64,000 nt of DNA. Source: Acidaminococcus sp. Its GTDB lineage: Bacteria > Bacillota > Negativicutes > Acidaminococcales > Acidaminococcaceae. The notes below the pieces were generated by a model. It had not been told where the DNA came from. It worked only from the letters and a program-made list of their open reading frames with translations, and ran no database searches. Made by a program: the position numbers and the translations under genes. The stretch covers positions 1,756,946-1,820,945 of the forward strand of contig JAKVOM010000001.1 in the NCBI GenBank assembly GCA_022482815.1. Direction: 5' to 3'. This document shows positions 56,104 to 64,000 of the stretch, one piece after another (position 1 is the first letter of the stretch; each line of letters begins with the position of its first letter).

Positions 56104-56748
56104 ATGGAACTTACTTACTATGGACATTCTTTTTTTACATTGAAGTCGGATGAAGGGATAACGATTGCAATGGATCCTTTTGATGACTCTGTCGGATATC
56201 CGCTGCCTCAAGTTAAGGCGCAGCTTGTCCTCACATCACATGATCATTTTGACCACAACAATAGTAGTTTGATTGAAGATAAACGGCTGGTCATATGCGG
56301 TCCGGGAGAGTTTTCCTATGGTCCGGTGCGTGTTATGGGAATCCCTGCTTACCATGACGCCGAGCAGGGAAAACTTCGAGGGAAAAACACGATTTACAGG
56401 ATTGAAGTCGATGGCGTTGCGTTCTGCCATTGCGGGGATCTGGGACATCTTCTTGATCATCAGACGCGGGAGACTTTAGGAAAAATCGACGTTCTTCTGG
56501 TTCCTGTCGGCGGGATCTCTACTATTGATGCACATGAAGCAGCAATTCTCTGTCATCAGATCAAACCGAAGCTCGTCATTCCCATGCACTATAAGACGCC
56601 TTGCCTTACCTTCGAATTAGGGGAGCTGGAGCCGTTTCTGGAAGAAATGCATGCTCCGGCTAAGAACCAAAAACATACATTTTTCATCTCGAAGTATGCG
56701 CTGCCGGATAATCTTCGAATCGTTATTCCAAGTTTTATGGAGCCTTAA
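56104..56748 (+). CDS. Metallo-beta-lactamase-fold hydrolase (UlaG-like)
   Basis: The 214-residue protein has the short UlaG-like MBL architecture: ELTYYGHSFF at the start, the metal motif TSHDHFDHN (HxHxDH-type) near residues 43-51, FCHCGDLGH near 113 with the bridging Asp, and VIPMHYKTP near 160. Such enzymes are lactonases or general hydrolases. It is downstream of a TauE-type exporter and a divergent LysR gene. A role with that transport system is inferred, substrate unknown. Confidence 0.92.
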   Translation: MELTYYGHSFFTLKSDEGITIAMDPFDDSVGYPLPQVKAQLVLTSHDHFDHNNSSLIEDKRLVICGPGEFSYGPVRVMGIPAYHDAEQGKLRGKNTIYRIEVDGVAFCHCGDLGHLLDHQTRETLGKIDVLLVPVGGISTIDAHEAAILCHQIKPKLVIPMHYKTPCLTFELGELEPFLEEMHAPAKNQKHTFFISKYALPDNLRIVIPSFMEP

Positions 56749-56758
56749 TATCGTATTG

Positions 56759-56790
56759 AAAAACTGCTGTTTATTTGACAGCAGTTTTTG
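56759..56790. terminator. Terminator of the TauE/MBL operon
   Basis: AAAAACTGCTGT pairs with ACAGCAGTTTTT around TTATTTG. Confidence 0.9.
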
Positions 56791-56962
56791 TTTGCCGTCG
56801 GCCTCAAGATTCTGTCAACGATTTGCCCCATTATGATACTCACGACTTGTCCATCTCTTAATTCCTCTTATTCTCTATCAAAGAAATCTCCATACTGCAA
56901 AGCGATTTCCGGCCCTTTTCTTCTGATACAATAAAAGCAATAAATGAAAAGGGGGCGAGGGC

Positions 56963-57871
56963 ATGGAACATTTCCTGCAGATGCTGAATATTCAGATGAT
57001 GCTTTTTGTCTACATGCTTGTGGGATATGGCTGCCGTAAATTTGGCATCCTGAAGGAAGAAGCGCGGGACGGCTTTACGGAGTTCGTTATTTATATTACC
57101 CTGCCGTGCATGATTTACCAGTCTTTCCAGATTGCCCTCACCATGGATACGCTGCAAAAAGGCGCCCTCAGTCTTTTTGTGGCGACGGCGGTAGAAGTCT
57201 TGTCACTGCTCATTAGCAAAGTTGCTTTTCGGTTCTGCAGGCCCGATGAAATTCCGATTATGCGCTATGGAACACTCGTTAGTAATTCCGGGTTTGCCGG
57301 ACTGCCGGTCATTGAAAATAGCTACGGTACGCAGGGCCTTTTCTATGCCAGCATTTATATCATCCCGACGCGCATCCTGATGTGGAGTGCCGGCATCAGT
57401 CTTTTTACGACGGCACCGCGCTGGGAACGCTTTAAAATGGTCATGCTGAATCCGGGCATTATCGCTGTAGAGCTTGGCTTTTTGCGGATGGGCCTCCATC
57501 TTGAACTGCCTCCGGTGCTGGACCGTTCCGTGCAGGCACTGGCAGAATGTACGACGCCGCTTGCCATGACCATCGTAGGAATGATTCTCGCGGACATCCC
57601 GCTTAAGTCGATTTTGTCCGGCAAGGCACTTCTATTGTCGGCTATCCGCCAGCTTGTGATGCCGCTTATGCTCCTTTTCGCACTGAACCGGGCCGGCGTC
57701 GACCATCTGCTCACCAGTGTAGCCGTCATATTGACCGGTATGCCCATCGGTTCGACGACCGCCATCCTCGCAGCCAAGTATGGAGCGAATGCCGAATTTG
57801 CTTCGAAGTGTGTGTTTTTGTCGACGGTGACTAGTTTGATCACCGTACCTGTGTTGGCTTTGTTTTTATAA
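56963..57871 (+). CDS. AEC-family (auxin efflux carrier-like) transporter
   Basis: The 302-residue membrane protein has about ten segments. FVIYITLPCMIYQSF near residue 41 is the first-half AEC/MleP motif, with SNSGFAGLPVIENSYG near 110 and LTGMPIGSTTAILAAKYG near 257 in the second half. Bacterial members move malate, lactate or other carboxylates. It starts at ATG 56963 after GGGGGCGAGGG and is monocistronic. Element E begins at its stop codon. The substrate is not deducible. Confidence 0.9.
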   Translation: MEHFLQMLNIQMMLFVYMLVGYGCRKFGILKEEARDGFTEFVIYITLPCMIYQSFQIALTMDTLQKGALSLFVATAVEVLSLLISKVAFRFCRPDEIPIMRYGTLVSNSGFAGLPVIENSYGTQGLFYASIYIIPTRILMWSAGISLFTTAPRWERFKMVMLNPGIIAVELGFLRMGLHLELPPVLDRSVQALAECTTPLAMTIVGMILADIPLKSILSGKALLLSAIRQLVMPLMLLFALNRAGVDHLLTSVAVILTGMPIGSTTAILAAKYGANAEFASKCVFLSTVTSLITVPVLALFL

Positions 57872-58412
57872 AAAGGCACCCGCAGTCGCCAGGTGCTCGG
57901 CTTGCCTCGCACGCTGTCAACTGCGGAGCTTTTTCTAAGGAAGTTTCTGTCGTCCTCTGCAGAATTAGGGAACCAGTGATTCATTCGCAGCTTCATCTAC
58001 ATGTGTCTGCGCCAGTTACGCTGTGTCGACAATTCCTCGAGTTACACCCGGTAACCCTCCGGATTGTCTTCTTGCGCAGCTGGCACATCCGCACGTATCT
58101 GAAGCCGTTCATTGAATCATTGGCTCCCTGCCGCATCTACTTTGTCAAACCGGATTGTGACCACTCGTGCGGCCTTCGGCCGAATAGGAAACTCACGCAG
58201 CTCCTTTTCGTCGCTGCTTCTGAGAAACTTCGCGTCAACAACTCCCACAGCGCTTCGCTCGTGGATCGTTGGCGCTCAGTTCCGCCTTCGTGGCCCCAAT
58301 CCGGTCTTCCTCGTATCTGCGGCTGTCTTGCAGCAGAGTCCATCAGAAACAAATAGAAAAGAGGTGTGTTATCGGGGCATACGTTCCTAGATAGGAGCGT
58401 ATGTCTCAAATT
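57872..58412 (+). ncRNA. Element E copy 7: putative structured RNA 3' of the AEC gene
   Basis: P1 is CCGCAGT/ACTGCGG around the CCAGGTGCTCGG...CCTCGCACGC loop. P2 is CTCTGC/GCAGAG with an inner GCCGCA/TGCGGC stem. P3 is ACCGGATTG/CAATCCGGT. It contains the 163-bp module and the long P3 insertion also seen in copy 3. It ends with a GGCATACG-type hairpin. Confidence 0.62.
57967..58129. repeat. 163-bp palindromic module in element E copy 7
   Basis: Same length, ends and insertion point as at 7802 and 19824. Confidence 0.75.
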
Positions 58413-58419
58413 TTACTTT

Positions 58420-58690
58420 AGTGATAAAAGAAAATCGAAATATAAATATCATCTGCAGTATATTTTTACAAAGACCCTCTTCGACGTCGCTGCGCGACAT
58501 TGAAGAGGGGAGGACCGCAGGAAGGGCCGATGACATCGGGCCTTCCGGAAAGCGGTGGGTGATGCCCCTTATAATTCCTAAACTCTCTGTAACTATTCGA
58601 TAAGACAAAAATGTAGAAAAGTGTGGTAAATTTTGTAGTTCTTTCATGAGTACTGGCAATGTGCAGCATTGCCTACTCATGAAACTTTCT
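58420..58690. repeat. Unoccupied R3 repeat and associated spacer
   Basis: The R3 unit (58471-58565) has both hairpins and runs GCGGTGGGTGAT into GCCCCTTATAATTCC without an intron. A GGCAATGTGCAGCATTGCC hairpin follows near 58654, the same order as after intron copy 6. Confidence 0.75.
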
Positions 58691-58719
58691 TCGATGCTGC
58701 TTTGCGGCCTTGAAGGAAT

Positions 58720-58753
58720 AAAAAAAGCAGGACCGAACAGGCCCTGCTTTTTT
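58720..58753. terminator. Bidirectional terminator of the Rpn gene
   Basis: AAAAAAGCAGG pairs with CCTGCTTTTTT across a short loop, six bases beyond the stop of the leftward gene. Confidence 0.85.
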
Positions 58754-58758
58754 ACTGA

Positions 58759-59610
58759 TTATCTTTCTTTTGTCTGTTCACGGCAAGATAGGATATCTTG
58801 AAGGGTGTAGCCGGTAAACTTCATGATTTGATCATCTGATAATCCGGACTCAAACATCTTTTTAACGACATTCAACTTTTCAATTTCCCGGCCTTTATTT
58901 CTTCCTTTTTTCAGACCTTCTTGAAGTCCTTCTTCTTTTCCCTTTCTCTTATACATTTTAAGTTCATCGGAAAGCAGCATATACTCCCTCCTCACTTGAT
59001 CAACCATCTTTACCTTGGTGACTTCATCATCAAGTTCCTTTGTGAAACTATCCATGCTGTCAATGTGCTTGCCATCCACGTACCTGAGAAAGGCCGCCAG
59101 TGATGGATCTTCAGCAGCATCGGCACCTTTGGTATTTAAGAAAATATCCGTTTGCCCTTTATCCAATTGTAAACTAGAACGTTCTCTACAGCAAGGTTCA
59201 AATGTGTATTTTGGCAATCCTTCATGGAAAGGATCGAATGTACAAATAAAAATGATGTATGTATCATTCAGCTCTTCATAGGATTGTCCCTTTTCTAAAT
59301 GTTCGCCATCGATGAGAGATTCGTAGTAACGAATACGTTTTGCCAGTAACTTATCTTTCTCATGAGTACACTGCATCTCGATGTCATAGATTCGGCCCGT
59401 ATCATCTTCCACATATACGTCTAGCCGAATACCTTTTGATAAAATTCTGGTGTGGATTGTTTTCTCCGAGACCGGATAGTGTATGTCTTTTACTTTGATT
59501 TGCAGGATTTTTTCGATTAAGTTTTTACAAAGCCGTTTGTTTCGCATGACGCGTTCAAATAAGAAATTGTCTTGGATCGTTAGTTCATTAAATGCTCTGG
59601 TGGTTTTCAA
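58759..59610 (-). CDS. Rpn-family recombination-promoting nuclease (PD-(D/E)XK type)
   Basis: This 283-residue protein starts LTIQDNFLFERVMRNKRLCK and has the PD-(D/E)XK core IRLDVYVEDDTGRIYDIEMQC near residues 62-82, where Asp and the E-x-Q substitute the catalytic site. KRIRYYESLIDGEHL follows. The C-terminus is charged, KGKEEGLQEGLKKGRNKG-like, then a small helical domain. Rpn proteins promote RecA-independent recombination and are often called transposases, although they have no terminal repeats. The start is TTG behind GAGGAGG. The frame is intact, and no IS ends are visible. Confidence 0.88.
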   Translation of the reverse strand: MKTTRAFNELTIQDNFLFERVMRNKRLCKNLIEKILQIKVKDIHYPVSEKTIHTRILSKGIRLDVYVEDDTGRIYDIEMQCTHEKDKLLAKRIRYYESLIDGEHLEKGQSYEELNDTYIIFICTFDPFHEGLPKYTFEPCCRERSSLQLDKGQTDIFLNTKGADAAEDPSLAAFLRYVDGKHIDSMDSFTKELDDEVTKVKMVDQVRREYMLLSDELKMYKRKGKEEGLQEGLKKGRNKGREIEKLNVVKKMFESGLSDDQIMKFTGYTLQDILSCREQTKER

Positions 59611-59792
59611 GAAAATTGCCTCCTCTGGTTATGAAATTCATATTTTATGCAATTTCATCCTACCAGATGTAAGAAAAATAGGAAGGACCCCTGGTTGTGA
59701 ATGAACCTTTTATGGTAGTGAAAGAAAAAATTATAATTTTTTCGAAAGTTAAGAATATGAAATATGCGGTTTTGGATACTGTCTCATAATTA

Positions 59793-59836
59793 AAAAAGCT
59801 GTGAAGAAACACGCTAAGTATCTTCTTCACAGCTCC
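59793..59836 (-). terminator. Terminator of the acyltransferase gene
   Basis: AGCTGTGAAGAA pairs with TTCTTCACAGCT. On the minus strand the stem is followed by TTTTTT. It lies about 100 bp after the stop; the interval holds a short degenerate repeat. Confidence 0.75.
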
Positions 59837-59932
59837 TGTTTTTTATTTTTTCATGTCGCAGGCGAGGCTAAAAGCCAAATGCTATATGCTAAAAGCGCTT
59901 TTGCCTCTTCGCTATCTGCTATCTGCTCCTCC

Positions 59933-61036
59933 TCACGGCAGCAGCCCTTTCGCTTTTCCCTTCTTAATAAAGTAATGCAGAATCTCCGCCGCGATATACG
60001 ACACGACGACCAGCATGACGTAGTACACGGGCATCGGGAATTGATTGAACGGGCAGATGTGCCGCGTAATGAACACATAAATCTGATCCAGGAAAAACGG
60101 GTGAATCAGATAAATCAGGAAGGAACGGTCGGAAATGCGTTCCAGGACGGGCAGGTCGCCTTTTTTGTATTTTTCCAGAACCGCGCTGAAAAACAGCACC
60201 GAAGCGATGGTATAAACGAGTCCCGGCGTGCTCAGCTGCTGCAGGGCATTGGTCGTATCTTCAAGGGGCATATGGTGAATGAGCACCCAGCGGTAGAAGA
60301 TTGTCGTGTTCGCTGCGGCAGAGGCCAGGAAAAACGCTGTCAGCGCCTTCTTATGCTCCCGGATGAGCGCCAGGAAGCCTTCATAATGACGGGCAATAAC
60401 GCCTCCCAGCATGAAAATAAAAAGATAGAAGAACACGAAGTAATTCAGTCGGTACTGCAGGAGGTCATAGATCCAGTGATGCTCGACGACCCATTCCGGA
60501 TAGGCCCAGAAGTGGGCGCTGCCTTTATAGAGGAGGAGCTGCAGGACAAAGAGCACCGTAAGCGACAGCTTCAGCCCCACGCGCTCCATGAGGCCCATCA
60601 GTTTCCTCCAGAGCGGGAAGAGCAGGTAGAACCACATCAGGATAACCAGAAAATAAATGTGGTAATTGGCAAGCCCGAAAAACAGCGTAAAGAGGACGTG
60701 TTTCGGATACCACCAGCCCGGCGTGTAGGAAATCAGGCTGTAATAGTATAAGTAAAACATCGACATGACAAAGTAGGGGATGCCGATGCTTTTGATCCGC
60801 TTTTTGACAAAGGGCAGGTAGGGGAGCGGTTCCGTGAGCCCGTAACGGTAAAACAGTCCGTAGCCGGAAATAAAGAAGAAGGTCGGTACGCTGTACCTGC
60901 TCAGCACTTCGCAGAGGAGGTACAGAAAATTATATGGCGTCCCGGACTCCATAATGAGGTCGCCCACGTGGATAGCGATCACGCCCAGCATGGAGATACC
61001 GCGCAGATTATCAAAAATAATGTTGCGTTCTTTCAT
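59933..61036 (-). CDS. Acyltransferase 3 family membrane protein
   Basis: This 367-residue protein has about ten transmembrane segments. It opens with the AT3 motif IFDNLRGISMLGVIAIHVGD, carries PTFFFISGYGLFYRYG near residue 50, and has RSFLIYLIHPFFLD near residue 310. AT3 proteins transfer acyl groups, commonly acetyl, to extracytoplasmic sugars such as O-antigen, peptidoglycan or exopolysaccharide. It is monocistronic, divergent from the small membrane protein at 61186. The sugar target is unknown. Confidence 0.9.
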   Translation of the reverse strand: MKERNIIFDNLRGISMLGVIAIHVGDLIMESGTPYNFLYLLCEVLSRYSVPTFFFISGYGLFYRYGLTEPLPYLPFVKKRIKSIGIPYFVMSMFYLYYYSLISYTPGWWYPKHVLFTLFFGLANYHIYFLVILMWFYLLFPLWRKLMGLMERVGLKLSLTVLFVLQLLLYKGSAHFWAYPEWVVEHHWIYDLLQYRLNYFVFFYLFIFMLGGVIARHYEGFLALIREHKKALTAFFLASAAANTTIFYRWVLIHHMPLEDTTNALQQLSTPGLVYTIASVLFFSAVLEKYKKGDLPVLERISDRSFLIYLIHPFFLDQIYVFITRHICPFNQFPMPVYYVMLVVVSYIAAEILHYFIKKGKAKGLLP

Positions 61037-61185
61037 AAAAGACTCCTTAATATGACTGGAATATGATAAAATACAACCTACATATTATATTATTTCAGAA
61101 GCAGAAAGAAAAGCCTGATTTAGGGGGAAAAGTCGGGGAGATACTCCTCTTTCCCTGCCAAATCGATGAAAGGAGCGCTCGCATC

Positions 61186-61686
61186 GTGTCTCAATCTCTT
61201 ACCCGCGCCGCGCTGCTGCTTGCTGTCGGCATCCTGGCTCAGCAGATGCGCCTTATTGTACCACTGCCGCCCATGGTGATGACGCTCATTATCGGTACCA
61301 TTGTCAATACGGTGCTCATGCTGGCAGCGGACAGCACGGAAAAGAAATACTGCCTTGTCATGACGCTTGCCCTGCCGCTCGTAGCTTACATGCAGGGCCA
61401 TATTACGGCTTTTATGATTCCCGTGGTCTTTGCCGGCAACACGGTCTATGTCTATTGTTACCGCAAAGATGCCTCTTTCTGGCGGCTCCTCATCGAAGCT
61501 CCGGCTGTTAAGGCAATCCTCATGGGAATCCTCATGGTTCTCTTGGGCCGGCTTATTGCGGATATGCCGTTCTGGCTGCTTAAGAAGACGGCCCCGATTC
61601 TTGTGGGCATGCAGTGGATCACGGGCATGACCGGCGTCATGGCATCCCAATATTTCCTGCACCACGTAAATCACAAAAGTTTGTAA
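61186..61686 (+). CDS. Small polytopic membrane protein, ECF-transporter S-component-like
   Basis: The protein of about 166 residues has five or six hydrophobic segments. It begins SLTRAALLLAVGILAQQMRL, followed by PLPPMVMTLIIGTIVNTVLM, and has a later segment AFMIPVVFAGNTVYVYCY. This resembles substrate-binding S components of ECF vitamin transporters. The start is the GTG at 61186 behind AAAGGAG; the frame also runs up to 61063, but that part is hydrophilic and unlike the family. The A/T-T module genes are not nearby, as is usual for group II ECF systems. The substrate is unknown. Confidence 0.6.
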   Translation: MSQSLTRAALLLAVGILAQQMRLIVPLPPMVMTLIIGTIVNTVLMLAADSTEKKYCLVMTLALPLVAYMQGHITAFMIPVVFAGNTVYVYCYRKDASFWRLLIEAPAVKAILMGILMVLLGRLIADMPFWLLKKTAPILVGMQWITGMTGVMASQYFLHHVNHKSL

Positions 61687-61787
61687 AATTCGTGACAAAA
61701 ATATGATGAATTTGCTACGAAAGTAGTATAATATTAAGCAAGTGAATTTTTGGCGGAAAACGCTGATTTTTAGGAGAGTTGTTTTCG

Positions 61788-63146
61788 ATGCAAATTATTG
61801 TTGTTGGCTGTGGCAAAGTAGGACGGAATATCGTCACACAGCTCATCAAAGAAGATAATAATGTGACGGTAATCGACACCAACGCCGATCTTGTCAGGAC
61901 GCTGTCCACGAACTATGACGTCATGGGAATCGTCGGCAATGGCTCGAGCTTTAACATCCTGAGCCAGGCTGATCTGAAGCATACGGACATGCTCATTGCC
62001 GTTACGGAAAGTGACGAAGTCAACTTGCTGACGTGCGTCATTGCCAAACTGAACAATAGTCGTGTCCATACGATTGCCCGCGTCAGAAGCCCTCACTATT
62101 CTGCAGAAAGTCACTTCCTGCAGAAGGGGCTGAACCTGTCGATGACCATCAATCCGGAGCTCGAATCCGCGAAGGAAATGGCCCGGATCCTGAATTTCCC
62201 GCAGGCTATCGATATCTTCAGCTTTGCCAAGGACCGTATTGATATGCTGCGCTTCCGCGTTCCGAAGAATTCTGTACTTATCGGCAGATCCCTTAAGGAA
62301 ATTGCACAGCTGACGACCAACAATCTGCTCGTCTGCATCATCGAACGCAGCAGCGGCATCATCGTCCCTAACGGCGATACCGTCATTGCTTCGGGAGATA
62401 TCCTGACGATTATTGCCATGCCGAGCGATGTCGAAGTTTTCTTTAAGAAAATTGGCGTAAAAACGAATAAAGCTGAAAATGTAACCATCGTCGGCGGCGG
62501 GGATACGTCTTATTACCTGGCGAAACTGCTCACGGAACGGGGCACCCGCGTGACGATTATCGAAAAGGATATGAAGCGCTGCGAAGAACTCGTAGAACTT
62601 CTGCCGGGCGTCATCGTGGACTGCGGCGACGGTACGGACCGCGATTTCCTGGAGGAAGAGCACCTGGAGAATACGGACGGCTTCGTAGCCTGCACGGGCA
62701 TTGACGAAGTCAACGTCATTCTCTCCCTTTTCGTAATGAAGAAAGTCAGAAAAAAGGTCGTCACGAAGCTGAACCATGTGGATTTCGGAGAAATTCTCGA
62801 TTCGCTTCAGCTCGACAGTGTCATCAATCCGAAGGAATTGACGGCGCAGAAAATCGTTCAGTATGTCCGCGCGGCCGGAAACAGTATGGAGTCCAACGTG
62901 GAAACGCTGTATCGTCTCCTGAACGGGCGCGTCGAAGCCATGGAATTCAATATCGAAAGGGATTCTTTGATTGTTCATCAGAAACTGAGTGAGATGAAGA
63001 TCAAGAAGAACGTCATTATTGCCGGTATCCTGCGCAACGGGAAACTCATTATCCCGGGCGGCCAGGATGAATTCATGGCGGGGGATACGGTTATTGTCGT
63101 GACGACGCATATCGGCTTCCACGATATTTATAATATCTTGCAGTAA
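61788..63146 (+). CDS. trkA: Trk potassium uptake regulator TrkA
   Basis: This protein of about 452 residues has two RCK repeats. Each contains an NAD-binding Rossmann motif: IIVVGCGKVGRNIV at the N-terminus and VTIVGGGDTSYYLA near residue 228. RCK-C (TrkA_C) domains follow near 140-220 and 365-452. It gates the TrkH potassium channel in response to nucleotides. The ATG at 61788 lies behind GGAGAG; a TTG nine bases upstream is less likely. A TATAAT box lies at 61727-61732. trkH follows 15 bp later, so the pair is an operon. Confidence 0.94.
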   Translation: MQIIVVGCGKVGRNIVTQLIKEDNNVTVIDTNADLVRTLSTNYDVMGIVGNGSSFNILSQADLKHTDMLIAVTESDEVNLLTCVIAKLNNSRVHTIARVRSPHYSAESHFLQKGLNLSMTINPELESAKEMARILNFPQAIDIFSFAKDRIDMLRFRVPKNSVLIGRSLKEIAQLTTNNLLVCIIERSSGIIVPNGDTVIASGDILTIIAMPSDVEVFFKKIGVKTNKAENVTIVGGGDTSYYLAKLLTERGTRVTIIEKDMKRCEELVELLPGVIVDCGDGTDRDFLEEEHLENTDGFVACTGIDEVNVILSLFVMKKVRKKVVTKLNHVDFGEILDSLQLDSVINPKELTAQKIVQYVRAAGNSMESNVETLYRLLNGRVEAMEFNIERDSLIVHQKLSEMKIKKNVIIAGILRNGKLIIPGGQDEFMAGDTVIVVTTHIGFHDIYNILQ

Positions 63147-63161
63147 CGAGGGGAATTTTGT

Positions 63162-64000
63162 ATGAACTATGCTGTCATTGTGCGGATTCTGTCCTGGGTA
63201 CTCCGGACAGAAGGTCTGCTGATGCTGCTGCCCTGCATCATTTCCTTGATCTACGGGGAACATGAAGGAATGGTCTTCCTGGTACTGGGTGTGGCAGCAA
63301 TGGCTGTAGGATATATTTTGTCCAAACGGAAGATTGCCAATGAATCAATCTATCAGCGGGAAGGGTTCGTATCCGTGGGCCTTTCCTGGATTGTGCTGTC
63401 TCTTTACGGGGCGCTGCCCTTTGTCCTTACAGGTGAGATTCCAAACTACCTGGACGCCTTATTTGAAATCGTATCAGGCTTTACTACCACGGGATCTTCC
63501 ATCCTTTCCAATGTAGAGGCCCTGTCGCATACCACACTTTTCTGGCGCAGTTTCTCGCACTGGATCGGCGGTATGGGCGTACTGGTCTTTATCCTGATGC
63601 TGGTTCCGGCAGGGAGCGGCGGTACGCAGATGAACCTGATGCGGGCAGAAAGCCCGGGACCCGATGTCTCGAAATTCGTGCCGCGCGTGCGGAATACGGC
63701 CATTGTGCTGTACCGTATCTACCTGGGCATGACGCTTCTGCAGATCCTCTGTCTTGCCATTTCCGGCATGAACTGGTTCCATAACCTCTGCATCACCTTT
63801 GGAACCGCCGGTACGGGCGGATTCGGCATTTTAAACGCCAGCTGCGCGCCTTATACACCGGTGCAGCAGTGGATTATTACAATCTTTATGATTGCCTTTG
63901 GCGTCAACTTTTCGTTTTACTATCTGTCCCTGACAAGAAATTTCTCCGATGCCATTCATATGGAAGAAGTCAGGGCCTACATTGCGATTATTATTTTTGC
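63162..64000 (+). CDS. trkH: Trk potassium channel subunit TrkH (truncated by the window edge)
   Basis: The open frame starts at ATG 63162 behind GAGGGGAA and runs off the right edge without a stop, giving about 280 residues of an expected 480. Visible parts are N-terminal segments (LLMLLPCIISLIYG) and the first selectivity-filter region GFTTTGSSILSNVE near residue 105. A second filter-like TFGTAGTGGFGIL lies near residue 212, with SHWIGGMGVLVFILML between them. It forms the membrane channel for potassium uptake with TrkA. Confidence 0.93.
   Translation, partial: MNYAVIVRILSWVLRTEGLLMLLPCIISLIYGEHEGMVFLVLGVAAMAVGYILSKRKIANESIYQREGFVSVGLSWIVLSLYGALPFVLTGEIPNYLDALFEIVSGFTTTGSSILSNVEALSHTTLFWRSFSHWIGGMGVLVFILMLVPAGSGGTQMNLMRAESPGPDVSKFVPRVRNTAIVLYRIYLGMTLLQILCLAISGMNWFHNLCITFGTAGTGGFGILNASCAPYTPVQQWIITIFMIAFGVNFSFYYLSLTRNFSDAIHMEEVRAYIAIIIF

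Overview
The window is chromosomal DNA of an anaerobic, roughly 50 % GC bacterium of the Negativicutes, most likely the Acidaminococcus group. The EtfA/EtfB pair closely resembles the Acidaminococcus fermentans proteins I know from memory, and a GltS-type glutamate carrier, rubrerythrin and an Etf/pyruvate kinase neighbourhood fit a strictly anaerobic amino-acid fermenter. This placement is from recall, not from a search.

Layout. 0.2-4.7 kb: a LysR regulator diverges from a three-gene operon (HMG-lyase-like aldolase, D-2-hydroxyacid dehydrogenase, GltS carrier). 4.9-5.4 kb: a nitroreductase. 6.0-19.7 kb: a sigma-54 circuit made of an enhancer-binding activator, a consensus -24/-12 promoter, a BCCT betaine-type carrier overlapping a histidine-ammonia-lyase homologue that lacks the Ala-Ser-Gly MIO triad, and then rpoN. 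I read the carrier/lyase pair as a probable ergothioneine uptake and cleavage operon. The circuit is interrupted by a head-to-tail array of four ORF-less group II introns, an IS110-family element and a fifth intron. 20-24.6 kb: a second IS110-type element, repeat mosaics and a secreted beta-helix protein. 24.7-33.5 kb: tRNA-Leu, a DapF-like racemase, a secreted hypothetical protein, rubrerythrin, SstT, TrpS and a MATE exporter. 34.5-41.8 kb: purEFMNHD followed by guaB, with purH reduced to its cyclohydrolase half. 42-44.6 kb: a second, apparently identical IS110 copy and a sixth intron. 45-49 kb: etfBA and pyk. 49.8-64 kb: glutaredoxin-like protein, XRE regulator, APC permease, MalY/PatB lyase, LysR with TauE, an MBL-fold hydrolase, AEC carrier, Rpn nuclease, acyltransferase, an ECF-S-like protein, trkA and a truncated trkH.

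The intergenic DNA is a mosaic of short palindromic modules. I label them R2 (GC-rich REP-like palindrome, the IS110 target), R3 (double hairpin ending GCGGTGGGTGAT, the intron target), R4 (motif GATAGCAACGCTGT), R5 (starts CTTTCTGCCGAAGG) and R7 (GGCGGCC and GCGCGAAGCGCCACAGC motifs). A larger family, which I call element E, starts within a few bases of the stop codon of seven genes, always in the sense of that gene. Its stems differ in sequence between copies but stay paired, so it looks like a conserved structured RNA. I do not recognise it as a named family. The most original items are the MIO-less lyase operon with its sigma-54 control, the intron tandem array, and element E.
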